From Lacticaseibacillus chiayiensis (lineage in GTDB: Bacteria; Bacillota; Bacilli; Lactobacillales; Lactobacillaceae), in the NCBI RefSeq assembly GCF_004123795.1, contig NZ_MSSM01000007.1, positions 1-56,581 of the forward strand: 56,581 bases of DNA, written 5' to 3'. Below the pieces are notes generated by a model, which saw only the letters and a list, made by a program, of their open reading frames with translations, made no database searches and was not told where the DNA came from. Numbering within the stretch: the first letter of the stretch is position 1; every line of letters begins with the position of its first letter. A program made the position numbers and the translations under genes. Shown one piece after another: positions 55,798 to 56,581 of the stretch.

Positions 55798-56581
55798 TTA
55801 CTTCGATGCTTTATCATCCTTGCGACGTCTGGTTCCTGCAAGGCCAAACAATCCCGTTAGACTAGCTACGAGTAAACCGAGAACAGGAGCGTCTGGATCG
55901 CTTGCCTCACCAGTTTGTGGCAACGTGTGTCTGCCACTATTACCGTTTTCCGATGATGAGCCCGTCTGACCCGTTGTGCCAGCGGTTGATGGTAATGTGT
56001 TGCTGCCACCATTGCCAGTTCCTGATGATGAGCCACCCGCACTCGCTGACGAGTTGTTAGAACTCCCACCGTTATCACCGGCACCAGCGGCACTCGAGGA
56101 TGAGCTTGAAGCCGCACTTGATGACGAACCTGAGGCTGAACTACTACCACCATTGCCAGATGCACTGGATGCTGAGCTTGATGATGAACCATTGCCGCCG
56201 GTATCTGGTAATACGTGATGGCTTGCGGCTGAGCTTGCGGCAGCACTCGCAGCGCTGCTTGCAGTGCTTGCAGCACTGGATGCAATCGAACTGTAGGAAC
56301 TAGCAGCACTGGCCGCATTCGAAGCTACCGATGCATCGGAAGCCGCTGCACTGGCCGCATCGCTTGCAGCACTTTCAGCACTCGATGCTGCGCTAGCAGC
56401 TGAGCTTGCTGCATTGGAATAACTGCTTGCTGCACTATCGTCACCGGACTGGGCAGCACTAGATGCAGCACTGGCGGCACTGCTTGCGATACTTGCAGCA
56501 CTGCTTGCCATTGAGGCAGCGCTAGAAGCGATGCTTGCTTGATGGTTTGCATCACTTGCAGCAGACGAAGCAATCGACGAC
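55798..56581 (-). CDS. Ser/Ala-rich LPXTG surface protein (adhesin-like), C-terminal part, runs off the right edge
   Basis: The visible 260 residues are the end of a longer protein; the frame is open to 56581 and the first ATG (56511) is inside the repeats. Upstream part: nearly pure Ser and Ala with Asp (SxAASxAxSAxS). Then a Ser/Gly/Asn-rich stalk and the wall anchor HTLPQTGEASDPDAPVLGLLVASLTGLFGLAGTRRRKDDKASK in order: LPQTG, hydrophobic helix, basic tail, for sortase A. Two further LPxT-like sites come earlier: VLPDTGGNG and TLPSTAGTTG. The repeats fit a glycosylated adhesin of the serine-rich kind; the glycosyltransferase pair at 48-51 kb is a candidate modifier. Confidence 0.88.
   Translation of the reverse strand, partial: SSIASSAASDANHQASIASSAASMASSAASIASSAASAASSAAQSGDDSAASSYSNAASSAASAASSAESAASDAASAAASDASVASNAASAASSYSSIASSAASTASSAASAAASSAASHHVLPDTGGNGSSSSSASSASGNGGSSSASGSSSSAASSSSSSAAGAGDNGGSSNNSSASAGGSSSGTGNGGSNTLPSTAGTTGQTGSSSENGNSGRHTLPQTGEASDPDAPVLGLLVASLTGLFGLAGTRRRKDDKASK

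Noticed and set aside
55976-56303. Plus-strand frames opposite the Ser/Ala-rich protein
   Set aside because: They are reverse reads of the Ser/Ala repeats, low complexity, without ribosome sites.

Overview
The window reads as a chromosome segment of a low-GC Gram-positive lactic acid bacterium of the Lacticaseibacillus (casei/paracasei/rhamnosus) type. The gene content and order (mutS-mutL-maf, groES-groEL beside a YdiL-like protein, rex, an ABC-F ATPase, tsaB-rimI-tsaD, rsmI-yabA-holB-darA-tmk-yaaL-recR-ybaB-dnaX-ffs-tadA, rplJL) is typical Firmicutes housekeeping. GTG and TTG starts with strong Shine-Dalgarno sites are common. The species cannot be fixed from the sequence alone.

Layout. 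1-160: start of an IS3-type transposase running off the left edge. 0.35-4.3 kb: exported DUF915-like hydrolase, acyltransferase 3, a DHA2 drug-efflux pump with a DUF4811 partner. 4.4-9.5 kb: mutS-mutL-maf. 9.9-12.5 kb: KimA-type K+ importer and a DUF1827 protein. 12.7-15.5 kb: groESL with promoter and CIRCE operator, and a CPBP membrane protein. 15.6-19.8 kb: LCP ligase, a GntR(YtrA)-ABC operon, rex. 20-25.5 kb: ABC-F ATPase, orphan PTS IIB, tsaB-rimI-tsaD, a membrane protein. 25.7-26.4 kb: folT under a tetrahydrofolate riboswitch. 27-28.9 kb: asparaginase and acyl-ACP thioesterase. 29.2-36.4 kb: the replication/repair block ending in SRP RNA and tadA. 36.7-42.1 kb: small membrane protein, RsmC-like methyltransferase, mprF, IIA-like protein, LacI regulator. 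42.5-43.6 kb: rplJL with L10 leader. 43.7-47.9 kb: MFS pump, two unknown genes, niaP with a candidate NiaR operator.

48.1-56.6 kb is the accessory part: two adjacent GT4 glycosyltransferases of the GtfA/TarM/Sdg type, a secreted matrixin-like zinc metalloprotease with SH3/GW-like repeats, a frameshifted IS4-family element, and the C-terminal part of a Ser/Ala-rich LPQTG surface protein running off the right edge. All but the IS are on the minus strand. I read it as a surface-glycoprotein module: the adhesin is the likely glycosylation substrate and the protease a likely surface-acting partner.

Two signals cut across the window. First, a family of about 118-bp imperfect palindromes (seven full copies, two remnants) sits between genes and in three places reaches into or supplies the 3' end of a gene. 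Second, there are single-base frameshifts in tmk (essential, so probably a sequence error or very recent) and two in the IS4 transposase.
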